DNA of 64,000 nt from Desmodus rotundus. Taxonomy: Eukaryota; Chordata; Mammalia; Chiroptera; Phyllostomidae. This document shows positions 33,425 through 46,490 of the stretch, piece after piece. How positions within the stretch are numbered: the stretch's first letter is position 1; every line of letters begins with the position of its first letter. Below the pieces are notes generated by a model. That model saw only the letters and a list, made by a program, of their open reading frames with translations. It ran no database searches and was not told the DNA's origin. The translations under genes and the position numbers were made by a program. The DNA lies in contig NC_071392.1 of the NCBI RefSeq assembly GCF_022682495.2, positions 55,143,459-55,207,458 of the forward strand, given 5' to 3'.

Positions 33425-34640
33425 AAGATTGCAGTTTTGATCAAAAGCTTGCCCTCACAAAAAAAAATAGCATCCGATTTTCAGAGGTATATGACCTTTG
33501 GTATGCATATGAAAAGTATTTCTTAATCTTATAAGGTGACTAATCATCCTGGTTTGCACTGGACCATCCTGTTTTTAACACTGAAAGTCCACATCCCCAA
33601 AAATGCCTAGTCCCAAGAAAATGAGAAGAGTTAGTCACCCTAGGTACTTGTCACTAGCCAACAACATTAAATAAAAAAAAAAGAAGAAAGGAAATGAATA
33701 AGGGAGGAAGCAAGGATATGAGAGAGGGTGGAAGGAGGGAAGGGGAAAGGAAAGGAGGGAGGGAGGAGAAAAGAAAACAAGGAAGGAAGATAAAAAGCTA
33801 TTTAAAAAATTAGAAAGTATATCAATTTTGATGCTTCTGACTTCATGTAATAGACATTATTTCACATAACAGGAAGTCCAGAAGTAGGGATCAGTTTCAG
33901 AGTGGGGTGAACCAATGCCTGGACAAGGTACCATTTTATTCTGATTCCTTCTTCTGCTCAGTAGGGCATCAGGTCTTTCCTATCACTGGTTCATCTATAA
34001 TCCCAAGATAGCTGCCAGTAGGAATGGAGCAATATGATTTCCTGGTCACTTGATGGCAGGAGAGGTGGAGAGTAGAAATTCTTAGAATTTCCTAAGTAAG
34101 CCTCTTCTTATATATATCTCTCCCAAACATCCCTGAGCCTACTTATTTCTGCACCAATGTCTAGCAGGGGAATGAAATACCCCCATTGGGATGGCAACTA
34201 CAATGCTCATAGGACAACCCTAAACTGGTGGAGGGTCAGTGAATCATGTTTCTTTTTTTCAGGCAGTGAATCTCGTCAGGGCAGTTAGAAGATAAAATAA
34301 CCAATTGAGTTTTCATGATTTATAGAAAAAGAGGAGAAGCTGGAGAGGCCAGTATGATAACTTCCTTGTGGTCAATTTTTTCCATACATATTGAGCAAAG
34401 TTGGGAATAGGTGTATACAGCTAAGCCATCAGTACTAGAGAGGGCTTTTGACCTTGAATCAACATGTGCAGTCTAAGCATAATCTGAAGCTTGTGACTTT
34501 AAACATATCATTTTATTTCATTTGGAAGAACTTTGAGAAGGTTGTGATCAATGTTCATGCAAGTAGTTCTCAGTTTGTTTCTTTAAATTTTCATATAAAA
34601 TAGTCACATTGTTCCTTGTTTTATGTGGTATAAAAGGGAT
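33425..34640. other. no gene; purine-rich low-complexity patch at 33665-33790
   Basis: GGAAGGA-type repeats at 33665-33790. Otherwise nothing supported. Confidence 0.6.
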
Positions 34641-34654
34641 AAGAGTATAGAAAA

Positions 34655-34735
34655 TATAAAAAAGCCAAGAAAGAAAAAGGAAAGAAGAAGGGAAGAACAA
34701 TGAAGGAGGGAGGGAGGAAGGAGGAAAGGGAAAGC
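34655..34735 (+). repeat. (GGAA)/(AAGG) purine-rich low-complexity tract
   Basis: Runs of A and G in GGAA, GAAG and GGAGG units. Not coding. Confidence 0.8.
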
Positions 34736-34859
34736 AACACTAGAAGAAAATGTTCCAGAATTCTGAGACCAGTGAAAAGTGGAGGTCCAAGAGGAGCAGA
34801 CAACCCAGATTTCCTTACTCCTATTGTTACTGAATGTCAAGTGGAGTCCTGCTCCCCAC

Positions 34860-36040
34860 AATCACCCTCTAGGCAAAATTCTGGAGGCCAAGTTTTAGTA
34901 ATAAAGGAAAGGAGTCTTTATTCAAAGGCTACCCAATTTTGGAATAACAGCTTTCCACACACATTAATCACTTAAGCCTATCAATTAAGGCTAAAACTCT
35001 TTAACTCCTGAGTTCCCCTATCATTCCTCCCTGTTAGTTTTTAATTATCTTATTTCTATAGGACTAGTTTAGGAACTAAAACAACATAAGATTCAAAAGA
35101 ACCCTAGTGTATTGTTGGTGGGAATGCAGGCTTGTGCAGCCTCTGTGGAAAACAGTATGGGACTACCTCAGAAAACTAAAAATGGAACTGCCTTTTGTTC
35201 CAGCAATTCCACTGGTGGGATTGCATCCTAAGAACCCTGAAACACCAATCCAAAAGAACCTATGCACACCAATGTTCATAGGAGCACAATTTACAATAGC
35301 CAAAGGCTGGAAGCAACCTAAGTGTCCATCAGTAAATGAATGGATCACAACACTGTGGTACATTTACATGATGGAATACTATGCAACAGAAAGAAAGAAG
35401 GGGCTCCTACCCTTTGTGACGGCATGGGTGAAACTGGAGAGACTTATGCTAAGTGAAATAGGCCAAGCGGTGAAAGAAAAATACCATATGATCTCACTTT
35501 TCAGTGGAACCTAATCAACAAAACACACAAGCAAGCAAAATATAGCCAGAGACATGGAAATTAAGAACAAACTGACAGTAACCAGAGGGGAGGTGGGAGG
35601 AGATAATGGGGGAGAGGGAGAGTTTTCAAGAACAACTATAAAGGACACATGGACAAAACCAAGGAAGGGTGAAATCAAGGGAGGAAGGTGGGGATGCTGG
35701 GGTGGAGGGAAGAGTGGTAGGGGGCAAATGCAGACAACTGTAGTTGAACAAAAATAAAATAATTAAAAAAATAAAAAACAATAAAAAAGTCACACAATTT
35801 TGGAAGCATGACAGGCTTTAGCCTGAGAGCTTATCCCTTCTACAACACCCAAAGTAGAATAACCCTGCCACCCTCTGCCAGGCCAGCCTAATCCTAGGCT
35901 GCACTTGGGAGTTTCCAAAATACCATTCTTTGGGAAACACAGGAAGATGCAGCACAATCATCCAGGCATCCTTGAGGAAGAGAGCCAGAGAACCAGCCTT
36001 CCTTTTATTTTAAATCTTCTAGCCCATAATTCCTTGTGCT
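34860..36040 (-). mobile_element. LTR (same family as 27031 and 49091), split by an L1 tail
   Basis: The first part (34860-35090) has 'aataaaggaaaggagtctttatt' and the second (35790-36040) has 'ccctgccaccctctgccaggcc', both matching consecutive parts of the other two copies. Removing the L1 at 35096-35790 restores the order. Ends are approximate. Confidence 0.6.
35096..35790 (+). mobile_element. L1 LINE, 5'-truncated to ORF2 C-terminus and 3' UTR
   Basis: Starts within the conserved C-terminal region ('[18 protein letters not shown]') and runs to a 3' UTR ending 'gacaactgtagttgaac' and poly-A. The last 135 codons of ORF2 (35107-35514) are open, so this is among the best-preserved L1 tails in the window. 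The 5' truncation is typical of L1 integration. Confidence 0.92.
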
Positions 36041-36310
36041 CCTGAGGCATTCAGCCTCTCAGTTAATCCTGTCCTAGACTGTATAACCTTGGGCAACATA
36101 CTCTTTCCTCATCCCCAGTGATCTGATCAGATCTCGCTGTATCTCTATGTTTTCCTTGCAGCCTTGCAGAGAGAGGAGCTATTATAAATTTAAGAAGTTC
36201 AACTCTGAAATGGAAGCAGACCATTGTCTAGGTTAAACTAGCAAGTTCTTTGCTATTTTAAAAAATGTTATCCTCCTAAAACAGAGAGAGAATTTCAGGG
36301 ACCCCAAAGG

Positions 36311-36328
36311 TTTTTTTTTTTTTTTTTT
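36311..36328 (+). repeat. poly-T run
   Basis: 18 T in a row; no attached retrotransposon recognised. Confidence 0.8.
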
Positions 36329-36719
36329 CAGTTGGAGGTGGATTATAATTATGCTCCCTCTGTTCCCTTAGAAATGTCTTCTTGTACATGAACCACGGAA
36401 GGAAATCTCAGAAGACTCACTGACACAAGGTTACTGAGTGAATGGGGCTTGTTGGAAATATTTGAGCTAGGAAGTGTTAGGAAATGCCAACTATTTCATA
36501 GACAAAATACTTTCATGTCTGTTATAAATTGGCTTTAAATGGTTAAAATATATAATGACATTGAAGGTGACTAATGCTATGATCAAAATAGTCATGGAGT
36601 TAAACCCATCTGGAAGTAACTTCTTTGTTTCTGCTTCTGCCTGTTTTGTAAAAGAAAAGAAAGGGAATCTCTCAGTTCAAAGAAAATAAAGTTGAAAAAT
36701 CATTTGCTCAGCAGTGTTT

Positions 36720-36746
36720 TTTGTTTGTTTGTTTGTTTGTTTTTTT
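36720..36746 (+). repeat. (GTTT)n microsatellite
   Basis: A run of about four GTTT units followed by a T tract. Confidence 0.75.
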
Positions 36747-36926
36747 AGCTCTGTAGAGTAAGTGGCAGCAGTCTGGCTTCCTCTCTCAGGTGTCTGGGTA
36801 ACCACGGGAAGCAGTGTTCCCATAGCCTTGGAGGAGACTAATAACCAGTATTCTCATAGCCTTGAGACTGGGTCGGATAAACTGTTCCCATCACATGAAG
36901 TGTACTCACATGATATGCATGATATG

Positions 36927-37627
36927 CACTTAAGGACCTAAATGGTATGTTATGTTATGTAATGTTCTGGCAGTTTTCTGACTGTTCCCCTCTTGTACTT
37001 AAACAGGTAGGGACTCCCTGTTAGGGGCAGTGATGAGACACACACAAAGGGAAAGGTGCCACGATGGGTGCCATGCTGGGGAGCAAGGGCCATGATGCAG
37101 AGACATCCAAATGGATGCACAGCTTGCAGCGTGCATGGCTCACCCACCTGTGAATAAAGTCATACCAGACATCTCAACAGTTCTGTGAATATTATTCTGT
37201 GTGTGCAGATACCATGGACCTACACAGCCTTGAAGGTTTGCATACACTAGTAGTATTTGGTGACAGTCTACCCCCCTGCCACCAGTGGCAAGAGGCAGAG
37301 ACAGGACACAGCCCTGGTGAGTCATAACAGTAAACTAGTCAGTTTATCAAACCTTGTAGATCAAGTCAAGGCTGAATGAGAGGATGGGTTTGTAACTTTA
37401 GAAATGGTCGCCTTGATGATACATCTTTAAAAGATAAAGTAATGAGTTAATAAGTCCTAGGGGAGTCATCTGGCTAAGGATTAAGGACCTAACCAAACCA
37501 TAATTCAAAAGTGAAAGTATGACTGAATTAACCAATTGTTTTGTATCCACAGAACTCATTTTTTCATTCCCTTTTTTCTTTCTCTCTCCCTCTTTCATCA
37601 ACCCCATACCATTTAGGTCCTTAAGTG
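36927..37627. repeat. 23-bp perfect inverted repeat flanking 655 bp
   Basis: Arms at 36927-36949 (starts CACTTAAGGACC) and 37605-37627 (ends GGTCCTTAAGTG) are exact reverse complements. The space between contains a 'gaataaagtc' poly-A-like signal at about 37152 and no long ORF. It could be the ends of an unrecognised DNA transposon or LTR element, or an inverted duplication. Confidence 0.75.
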
Positions 37628-39812
37628 ACCAAAAGTAACCCAGTCACAGGTTCCTTTCTCTAAAGCTTATTCATGCTCATGCTTCAAGTGCCAACATGAC
37701 AACATCTCCACCCAATTTCAGCAAGCCACCAAACTATTGCCTTTGGTACCCCACCATCACCCTTGCCTATAACCAGAAACAGTGACAGGATTATCTTGAA
37801 AATGAAGTAGCTGCCAGATACCATTAGAATTTCCAGACCTTGAAAAAATGCATCTTATTTCTAGATTGTGCATTCAGTTAACAGAAGCCTCCATGTGTCC
37901 AGTTCCATGTGCTCATTTAACTTTAGTGACATCTGGATGATACCTGCAAGTTTTTGGTGCTAAGTGCCTATTTATTCATCATAAAAACAAATTTACCATG
38001 TTATAAACTGAAGGCAGATTTCTTTGTTATGGTCAGACTAAGACAATGAATTAAAGGAACTAACTTTATAATTAAAGGTATAATTTTCTCCAGGTATAAT
38101 TTTGGGGTCTGATCTAAGAATCTAGTATAGCATGCCAAAGTGAATTAAAAGTTGCTATATTAATTGGGTCAAACATTGTTATTCCCAAAGAAAAGCAATC
38201 TAGATGAAACTCAAGTCTTAAAAATAAAGAACTTTGAAGCTTTGAAACAAAGGGATAAAACTGGTTTCAGTTGCTTTCTGTAATATATTTATTTTTTTTC
38301 TCATGGAAAATGATGATTTTCAAACACAACAATCTTTTAATCCAAGAATCTGACTGAATATTTGTTCAACTGTTTTCTGAAAAGAGTTTGACTTTCATAC
38401 ATCACTTAACTACCCATGGATTCAGGAGGGACTAAACAGGTTATTCAACATGGCCTAAGTTATGAAGGCATACATTTTAATTTGTGACTTTCAATCCACC
38501 TTCCATCTAACAGTTAATATCCCATAAGTATTCTTTACTAAAGATTATTCCCTTTCTGAAAGTCAAAAGAGGTTCACATCTAAATGCATCAAAATTTATA
38601 TTAATATACATGTTTTTTTTCAAAGCTTACTTTAAAGAAAATAAAATCTTGTAGCTTTTTTCTTCTGATTGAAAAACATTTGTGATACCCAATTATTTCT
38701 GCTATTTCCAACTATTTTTGGCCATATCCTTGGATTCATAAAAGTCAATATTATGAATAACTAGTGAATAAGTGACTATAATATCAATATCAGCTCTTCT
38801 GAAATTTATTCTGGAAATTGAAAAATAAAAGGGAAAAAATTAAATATTTATCTTTTTTAGAAGAAACTATAGTTGATTTTTATTCAATAAAAGAAGGCTC
38901 TCGTATCATAAGAGAATTCTAGCTAACAAATGGAGATAAGGACTTTAAAATCATTTTCTTCATAATAAGTTAAGGTATAGATTTCAACTTGGTGACTTTT
39001 AATTCATCTGCCATCTAAAAATTGATAATTTCATGAATTATCTGGGCTAAATATATTAATAAATGAAGAAAGTGAGTTATGTGTAACCTCCAGTGATTCA
39101 GTCAAGAAACATCAGTGAGTGCCAAAACTATTAGGTAAAAATTGTTGGGGCCAGGATATTCACAAGTGCCAAAGAATTATCTCAATATGTATTTGCTAAT
39201 CACAAGTGAGGAAATAGACCTTAAAATAAGAGAGGTCACTGCCTGAACCCAGTGATCAATTATAGCAATGCTACTAGAGAGAAAACCAAGAATTATGTAG
39301 CTCCTGCTATGATGCAATATTAGGTACATTGTGTCACCCTAAATATTCTCATTAATATATTTTATTTGAATCTAATGAAGCCTTTGTACATATCTAACAT
39401 CTTCACAGGAAATACGAGGAGTAGCAAAAGCAAGTTAAGTAATGAAACAAAAGGAAACAATTCAATTACACCCATAATGTGGGATAGTTGAATTGACCTC
39501 TTCAAAAAAAAAAAGTTTGGAAGATTGATCTAGATATTAAGCATAAAAAATAAAACCAATGCAACACACAAATCTGAATTGAATTGTGGTTCAAAAAACC
39601 ATAAAAATCATTTAGGGTGCAACTGAGAAAAGTTGAATATGGATTCATTATTAGGAGATATTAAGGAATCATTGTTCCTCCTCTTCAGCATAATATAGAC
39701 ATGGTGGTTATGTGGGAGAAGATCATTTTTGGAGATGCTGAAGTATTCAGGAGTGAAAAGTGAAGGTGTGTTCAAGGCACTGCCAAAATGGTTCAGTATG
39801 AATCATATTTAG
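37628..39812. other. no recognisable feature
   Basis: AT-rich DNA without long ORFs or repeats I can name. Confidence 0.55.
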
Positions 39813-39814
39813 AT

Positions 39815-40028
39815 GAACATTTCTTAACTTAGCCACAACTGATATTTTGGTCTGGATAATTCTTTGCAGTGGGGGATTATCCTGTGCATTATAGTATGTT
39901 CAATAGTCTCCCTAGCCTCCACCTTCTAGATATCAGTATCACATATTGTTCTCTCGCAAAGTTGTGATAGCCAAGAATATCTAAATGTTCCCAGAGGGAA
40001 AAATTGCCCCTGGTTGAGAGCCACAGAC
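39815..40028 (-). mobile_element. ancient hAT-type MITE (MER-like)
   Basis: Ends in 'gcccctggttgagagccac', and includes 'gatattttggtctggataattctttgc' and 'gtgcattatag-atgtt'. The same family occurs at 46305-46490. Old non-autonomous element with no coding capacity. Confidence 0.65.
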
Positions 40029-40449
40029 TTACATAAGCAAAAACATATAGTTAAATAATTATGGTAAAATGTTAACAGTCATTGGTTCTAAGTAAATCGG
40101 TGTATGGGTGATCAGTATACTATTCTTTCAACTTCTCTGTAAATTTAAAAAGGTTTCCAATAAAAATATAGGGAGAAAAATGCTGTCTTGACCCAGGTTC
40201 CAGAAATTCTGAATTGACTTTGGGTAGGGGCTTGGCATTTGTATTTTTCAAAATGTCTCCAGTTGATTCTGATGTGCAGCTAGAGTTAGGGACAACTGGA
40301 TTTAAATGATTTTATAACACATCATCTGAGTTTTGAGATAGCTCTAGGAAATATAAGAGAACTGTAAAACATAATGAAAAATAATGAAACATAACAGTTA
40401 ATTCATATTTCATATATTCAACAGAGAAATACCTTACTAGTTGGTATCC

Positions 40450-40620
40450 CTTACTACTAAAAGTGTGGTCCACAGACCAGCTGTATCATTATAACATGGA
40501 AGCTTGTTAGAAATACATAATCTCAGACTACATCCCCAGACCTACTGAATTAGAATCTTATTTTAGCAAAATCTCTACAGGTGATCTTATGCATATTCAA
40601 ACTTGAAAATGCTCTGTAAT
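40450..40620 (-). mobile_element. MER5-like hAT-Charlie fragment
   Basis: 'actaaaagtgtggtccacagacc' at 40457, 'agcttgttagaaatacataatctcagac' and 'ccagacctactgaattagaatc' follow the order of MER5-type elements. Confidence 0.78.
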
Positions 40621-43600
40621 ACACAGAGAGATAGCTGAGCTAATCTCTTAAGTAGTCACATCAGCGAGAGTTAAAGTAAAAGCCCAGCAACCAGACAAAG
40701 GTAAAAAAAACATTTAGTCAAATAAACCATAGCATATAAAGAAACTAATTTAACTAATAAAGCAACTGATTTACTAATTGATAGTTTGGGGGCTCAACAG
40801 AACCAGATCACAAAGTCCACGCTCTCTTTCTTCCTCTGGAATGGTACCTTGTCTTTAGGTATCCTTTTTCTCATGACCAAACACCCCCAAACCACTTTTA
40901 TCCTCAACACTTCATGAGTGCTATTCCTCTAGGCTCCATAAACTATCTGCACTCAATATCAATAAACTCAAAAAGTACTGCTTATTTTCCTAGTAGTAGA
41001 AATACCTTTAGCATTTGCAGCAGAATGATCTGATAAAGGAAACTTAAGCAGAAGAAAAGGTCAAGAGCATTTGTTTTTCCACTACATAAGGCACAGAAAT
41101 AAGATTTATCTCTACAGTTCACATCTGAAGATCTGATCTGTTATGATGATGTGGTTTACAGTGTCTGTGAAGTCCCTCTCTCCACCCTGTTAGTTGAGGC
41201 AGAAATAAAGTCCAGGAAGATGGATGATCTCCACTCTAATCCAACAGAAAATAGCTCTAAGATATACTTTCTATTCCTGCATCCCTTTCTCTGTTAAATG
41301 TTTCAAGAGATGAAATATTCATTGCATCCCTTTGACTACTTCAGAGCACAACAGGCTTCTCGTTAGGAATTATTTTTGGTAACTCTAACAAATTTTTTCC
41401 GTGTACGATTTCATCTAATTATCCTGTACTACAACCATTTAGAGTACCCAAGCCAGCCAGCCCTTCTCCTCCTCAGTTGCTACAGCTTCCAAATATAGCT
41501 TCTGTAGTCAGAGTCAGCTATCATGCCCTCTCTCAGTCACAGTCCAGGTGCCCAAGATGAGGAAAAGGCATCTATCAAAATGAATCAACAATAGACTTAC
41601 TGAGTAGTGAAGTGCTTCTCTTTTCTCTTTACTGCCTACATTTTATCTAAAAGATAAGAGGAAGAAGAATTCTGTGTAATTTCTCAAGTGGAAAAGGAAT
41701 TTGCCTTTCATGTTTTTTCTACAAGACTCAAATCTAATCTGCTCTTTCTTCTTAGGGATTTAAAGATTTTCTCTTTCTTTTTTTTATTTCTCTTTTTTTG
41801 TAAAAACAGCACTATTTGAATCTAAATTTTGCTGTCTACATCCTACCTGGTTTTCCAAGGAACATTGGAGCTATCGCATATAAATTACTCCACTATATTT
41901 ATCATTCAAAATACCTGCCATCCTATTTAGCTGGACAAAAATATGTCCAGTGAATGGTGAGTTTAACTTTCTAACTTTTTTCCAATTTTGTCTATCTGTT
42001 TCTTCAAAAGAATAGTGTCCTAGGCCTAAGGGGTTAATTTCCTTTTAGAATAGAAAGAAATGCAAATGACACAAAGCAAACAGAAGTAAACATTTAAATC
42101 TTCTGGTTGGAAAGGCTATGTAGTTAATTAAAAAAAGAGGAAGCCACCACTGGTTTGCATGAGAATTTGTGGGCAGGTTGCCCATTGTTAAATTAGGATC
42201 ATCCATTCATTGCTGAATTTGATTTCACCACACTCCCTGCTTTAGTTCTTGAGTGGGACCTAAGCCAGTTGGGAGATTTACAGTCTTCCCCATCCACTTG
42301 TGCCAACACATGGATTTGGGAAGGTGTTTGATGGTGTTTTAAGACGTTTTCAATAAGAAAAACCTGTCTGTGGGGTAGGTTCACTTTTTGCACCCTCCTT
42401 TTAACTTTCATTTGGCTATGAACTTGGCTTCTTTGTTCTTTCATGACTAATATTACCATCTGTGACATTACACATCAACATAGCAATGTAACATATTAAA
42501 CACAAGAAAACTTGAAATGCTTGAATCCATCCAAGCATTTGTTACTTAAAGTTCCAGGCCTGCTTTCTAGCCACCTGAAGTATTTCCCAAGTTCCTACTG
42601 ACATAATATAATAAAATTAATCAAAGAGTTTTGTCTCATTGGGAACTGGAACCCCAAAACCTCCAGCACGGCAATCATTCAGTAAACTCTCTTTAACAGC
42701 AATGCCTTAGGAGCAATAATTTTTGCCACCATTGGCTATCTCAGTTAGGAGGATTTTTTGGAGTTGTATTGACACCAAAGAGAAGTGGCTACTGACAGAG
42801 TCATCCTGATTCCCTTTTACAAAAGAATCTATGGTTCTACACAATGATCTCCAACCATGGGAAAGAACCTATGACATCTTTATCCACGAATCATAGGTTT
42901 ATCCATCCAGGACAAGAAATACATGGGGAGCATTGTACTACCTGGGAAGAAGATGACACAAGGAGTTAAAGGTGTAGCATTTGAACAATTAATTTATAAC
43001 AATGGATTGATCAAGTATATGATCAAAATAAATAATCCACCTTGCCCTTAGGTTTATATCTACCATTGAAAATAATGTCATTACTGTATACTTGTGTGAC
43101 CCAAGCCAATGATGAAATGAATCAATTTTCTCTTTTATTTAGTATATTTCCATAAGTGTAAAGTGTACCCTAAATTCTGCCATGTTTTGCAAAGGCAGTG
43201 TAGTTCAAGAGCACTGCAGGTTGGCCAGCAAAATACTAGTGCTATGTATTGAGAGCACAGGTTGCTGTTGTATTCCTATGTTCTTACTTTAGAGTTCCAG
43301 AAGTGGTTTTGGTTTTGGTTTAAGTTTGCTTGTAGGTAAAAACATAATGGGAACAGTTGAAAGCCATCTTGAGGAGTTCCCTAGATGAAGAATCACTGCT
43401 GGTTCTTACTGTAAAAGCAAGTGGATTACACACTTATTATGAGACAGAGCCCTAACAACTTCACTGACTAAAACTGCCAGGTTTGGGACATCCCTGAGCA
43501 GGACAGAGACTTATGATCAAAAATTACGATATTGGCAAAGAGGGACAATTGCATATAGTTTTTGGTGGCAGGCTAACATTTGTATAGCTAAAATGAACAT

Positions 43601-44230
43601 TGTTAGTGTTTTCTTTTGTTTGTTTCATACATGTTTTTATAAATTTAATTCATTTTTTATGAACTGTATGTTTACTGTACATACTAATGTGATACGTCTG
43701 AATAAAAGACATAAACGACATTTCCTCATTTGGACAGAAAGTATTTTCATATTGGTGAGTTTTGACTTATTGATGGATCAATAAATCATTTTAGAGAGCC
43801 TTGAACAGCACTTTATAATGAAATAAAATAGAATTAAAAATGTCTGTGAGCATTACAGACATTTTGCATGTTACTTTATGCAATAATGCATAATATTTTA
43901 TTCAAATGTTTCATTTTTAGCTATGTACACACATTTTTATGTACATATGAGTTATGCTGGAAAATGTATTTCTTACGTTGGATCTGGGTTGAAAGATGAA
44001 AAGCTACTGCTCTGTATTATGACAGCTCACTTTCTTCACTTATTATGTGAAAATTTCTCTTAATGTGTGTTTGAATACACTTTGTAGTAAAAAGACCATA
44101 ACCCAAATTGATAAATGAACTAGGAGGTCATACATATGTAATTTAGCCTATTCTATTGCCTTGAAGCAAAACAAAGTACTAAATCTGAGGGCTATAGAGT
44201 ATAGAAAATAACATGGTTGAACCATCCCTT
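40621..44230. other. no recognisable feature
   Basis: Long AT-rich stretch. An 89-codon minus frame at 42199-42468 has no family resemblance I can support. No RNA gene or retroelement identified. Confidence 0.5.
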
Positions 44231-44234
44231 TTGT

Positions 44235-44500
44235 TATCAACCTGGTAATTACTGAGTGCCTACTATGTTCTTGGCAGTTTGCCTTGAGTCAAAGACACTG
44301 AAATTAATTAACTGGCCCCACCCACCTTCCCCATTGCCATCAGTCTTCAGTTTCTCATTATAGTGAGAAGCCATAACATCCTAATCAGTTCTGTTTCCAT
44401 GCTGCTCCTGACTCCCAAACTCCATCTAGACACCAGAAAGCTCTTTCTAAAAGGTAACTTTGGTCACTTCACTGTTGTCTTTAAATCCTTTGAATATCAA
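44235..44500 (+). mobile_element. L2 LINE fragment
   Basis: 'gagtgcctactatgttcttggca' near 44255, followed by a 'ccagaaagctctttctaaaaggtaac-ttggtcacttcac' block near 44430, typical of the L2 3' region. Ancient and non-coding. Confidence 0.65.
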
Positions 44501-45057
44501 TTCTGAGGGGTGAAGTAACATGTCCAGCTATTTTTTTTTTTGAATTTTGTTTTCAAAGCATCATACATAAGGACTTTGAATGAGTAGAAAGTAAATATTT
44601 CTACCATGGACAGTTATAAGCTGCCAACATAATGTCCACAAACATGGAGTTAGGAAGAGATGCACAATAGAACACCATTAGATCATATTATATACATATT
44701 CATCCTACAGATAAAATAAATAACATCAACATATAATAAAATAATTAGTGATACATTTTGAGTATTTATTACCTTTGTCTCTAATATCATGTATTTAATT
44801 CTGAGTTTATATAATTTAATTTTTAATAATATTTGAACAACTAGCTTACAATATTCCACAAAGTTTAATGCATCAAATTTAATGAACTATTGCCTAAAAG
44901 TCACAATTAATATGACTGTTCCTTATGCTGGAATCTCTCCACATAAATAGAAGAGTCCTTTAAGAAAGTGATTTAGAACATTGGTCCCTTCCAATTTTTT
45001 CATATAAATTCAAGAGTGGGAAAAAATTTTATATCCTCTAAAAAAAAAAAACAGATA

Positions 45058-45272
45058 CCATATTTTTCAGACCATAAGATGCACCTAGGTTTTAGAGGAG
45101 GAAAATAAGGAAAAAATGTTTGAAGCAAAAAATGTGGTAAAATACTTAATAACATAAACAAGCCCCCACCCCCAGTGAGCCAGGTAAGCTACATTTGGAC
45201 TATAAGATGCACCCCCATTTTCCTCCCAAATTCTGGGGGAGAAACATGCATCTTATAGTCCGAAAAATATGG
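45058..45272. mobile_element. TA-flanked MITE with about 27-bp terminal inverted repeats
   Basis: Starts CCATATTTTTCAGACCATAA and ends in its near-perfect reverse complement (45246-45272). TA dinucleotides flank both ends (45056-45057, 45273-45274), as expected for Tc1/mariner-type insertion. An additional internal copy of the end sequence ('ggactataagatgcaccc', about 45198-45216) makes a smaller hairpin with the right end. 215 bp, no coding capacity. The superfamily is inferred from TA. Confidence 0.85.
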
Positions 45273-45414
45273 TAAGTTTTTTAGGACAAATTTTGTACCA
45301 TTTCTGTTCTTTCTCCTTCTCCCTTCCCACAATCCCAAATACACCCTTAAAAAATACACAAAAACTGGTTTTAGTTTAAGGGTACTAAGGAAATTTTTTT
45401 TTTAGTTTCTGTGT

Positions 45415-45560
45415 TGTTTTTTTTAATTTTTTAAAATTTTTATTGTTATTCAATTACAGTTGTATACCTTTTCTCCCCAGCCCTCCACCCCACCCCAGCT
45501 GAACCCACTTCCCTCCCCACCTCCACCTTCCCCCTTGATTTTTTCCATGTGTCCTTAATT
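45415..45560 (-). mobile_element. L1 3' UTR end, short
   Basis: T-rich start, then 'attcaattacagttgta' and a C-rich block 'cccagctgaacccacttccc', the reverse complement of the L1 3' UTR at 1890-1990. A heavily 5'-truncated insertion. Confidence 0.85.
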
Positions 45561-46304
45561 TTTTTTAAATATTAGAAAAATTAGAACCTTTATGCATATA
45601 GATACAAATCACATTAATCTGAATATTTTAATTAACTATGCACATCATTCTTTCATTTGTAATTTTTGACCCCAAGTCTTTTAAATCCTTCAATAATGTA
45701 TGATTAAATTTTAAAGGCAATTATAATTTCCTAGAGTAGACTATTTCATCTACTGCCCTGAAAAGATAGAGGATTAGTGATAAGAGCTATGTATAATTAG
45801 TTTGAGGTGTTACATTACTAACTTAACAGGGTTCTTTGTTAATTCTATGGTAGATAAACACATGTCAAAATATGAGCAGTTAAAAACCCTATGCAGGTTA
45901 AAATCAGAGATGAAACTCTCAAGATACTTCTAGCAGCCTGGAAGTGTTTCTAGATACTTTCTGTCTATAAAAACATGAAAACCCCAGAGAAAAGTGGCAT
46001 TAGGGAGACTACTTGTTTTCATTGAATCAAACTGAAAAGTTGACTTCATACTTTATTCTGAAATGTTTTACAGAACTTGTCCAGAAGATTTTGTAGTTCC
46101 ATTAATGCTCACTCTACTATAATTCTGAATACATTCCTAGAGAACAGAGATGTCTCCTGTCTCTCTCTTCCCCAGTGTGACATAATATTTTTCTAGGCTT
46201 ATTGGAAAAAGAAGGATGTATGGGGAAGGAGGGAATCTGTCCTCCCTTGATTTTTTTCCCAAAATATTTTGTTTACTTCTCAGTTTTCTAAATTCCCCTG
46301 AACT

Positions 46305-46490
46305 AAGTTTTTCTCAAACTCCTCGCTATTGACCTTTCAGGCCAAATACCTGTTTGGCATGGGGGCTTTCCTGTGCACTGCATGATGTTTAGCACCATTC
46401 CTGGCCTCCACCCACTAGATGTTAGTAGCACTCCCTCACTTCCCCAGTTTTGAAAAGTAATGTCTTGCTTCTACCCTAATTGAAAACCAA
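46305..46490. mobile_element. ancient hAT-type MITE (same family as 39815)
   Basis: 'tgtgcactgcatgatgtttagca' and 'cctccacccactagatgttagtagcac' match the family seen at 39815-40028. Ancient. Confidence 0.65.

Noticed and set aside
32834..33526. A 230-codon open frame
   Set aside because: It spans a (CT)n/(TATC)n microsatellite and a reversed SINE; the protein is low-complexity S/L/I and is an artefact of the repeat.
42199..42468. An 89-codon minus frame that looked vaguely like ERV sequence
   Set aside because: No protease, RT, integrase or env motif in or around it, and no LTR nearby.
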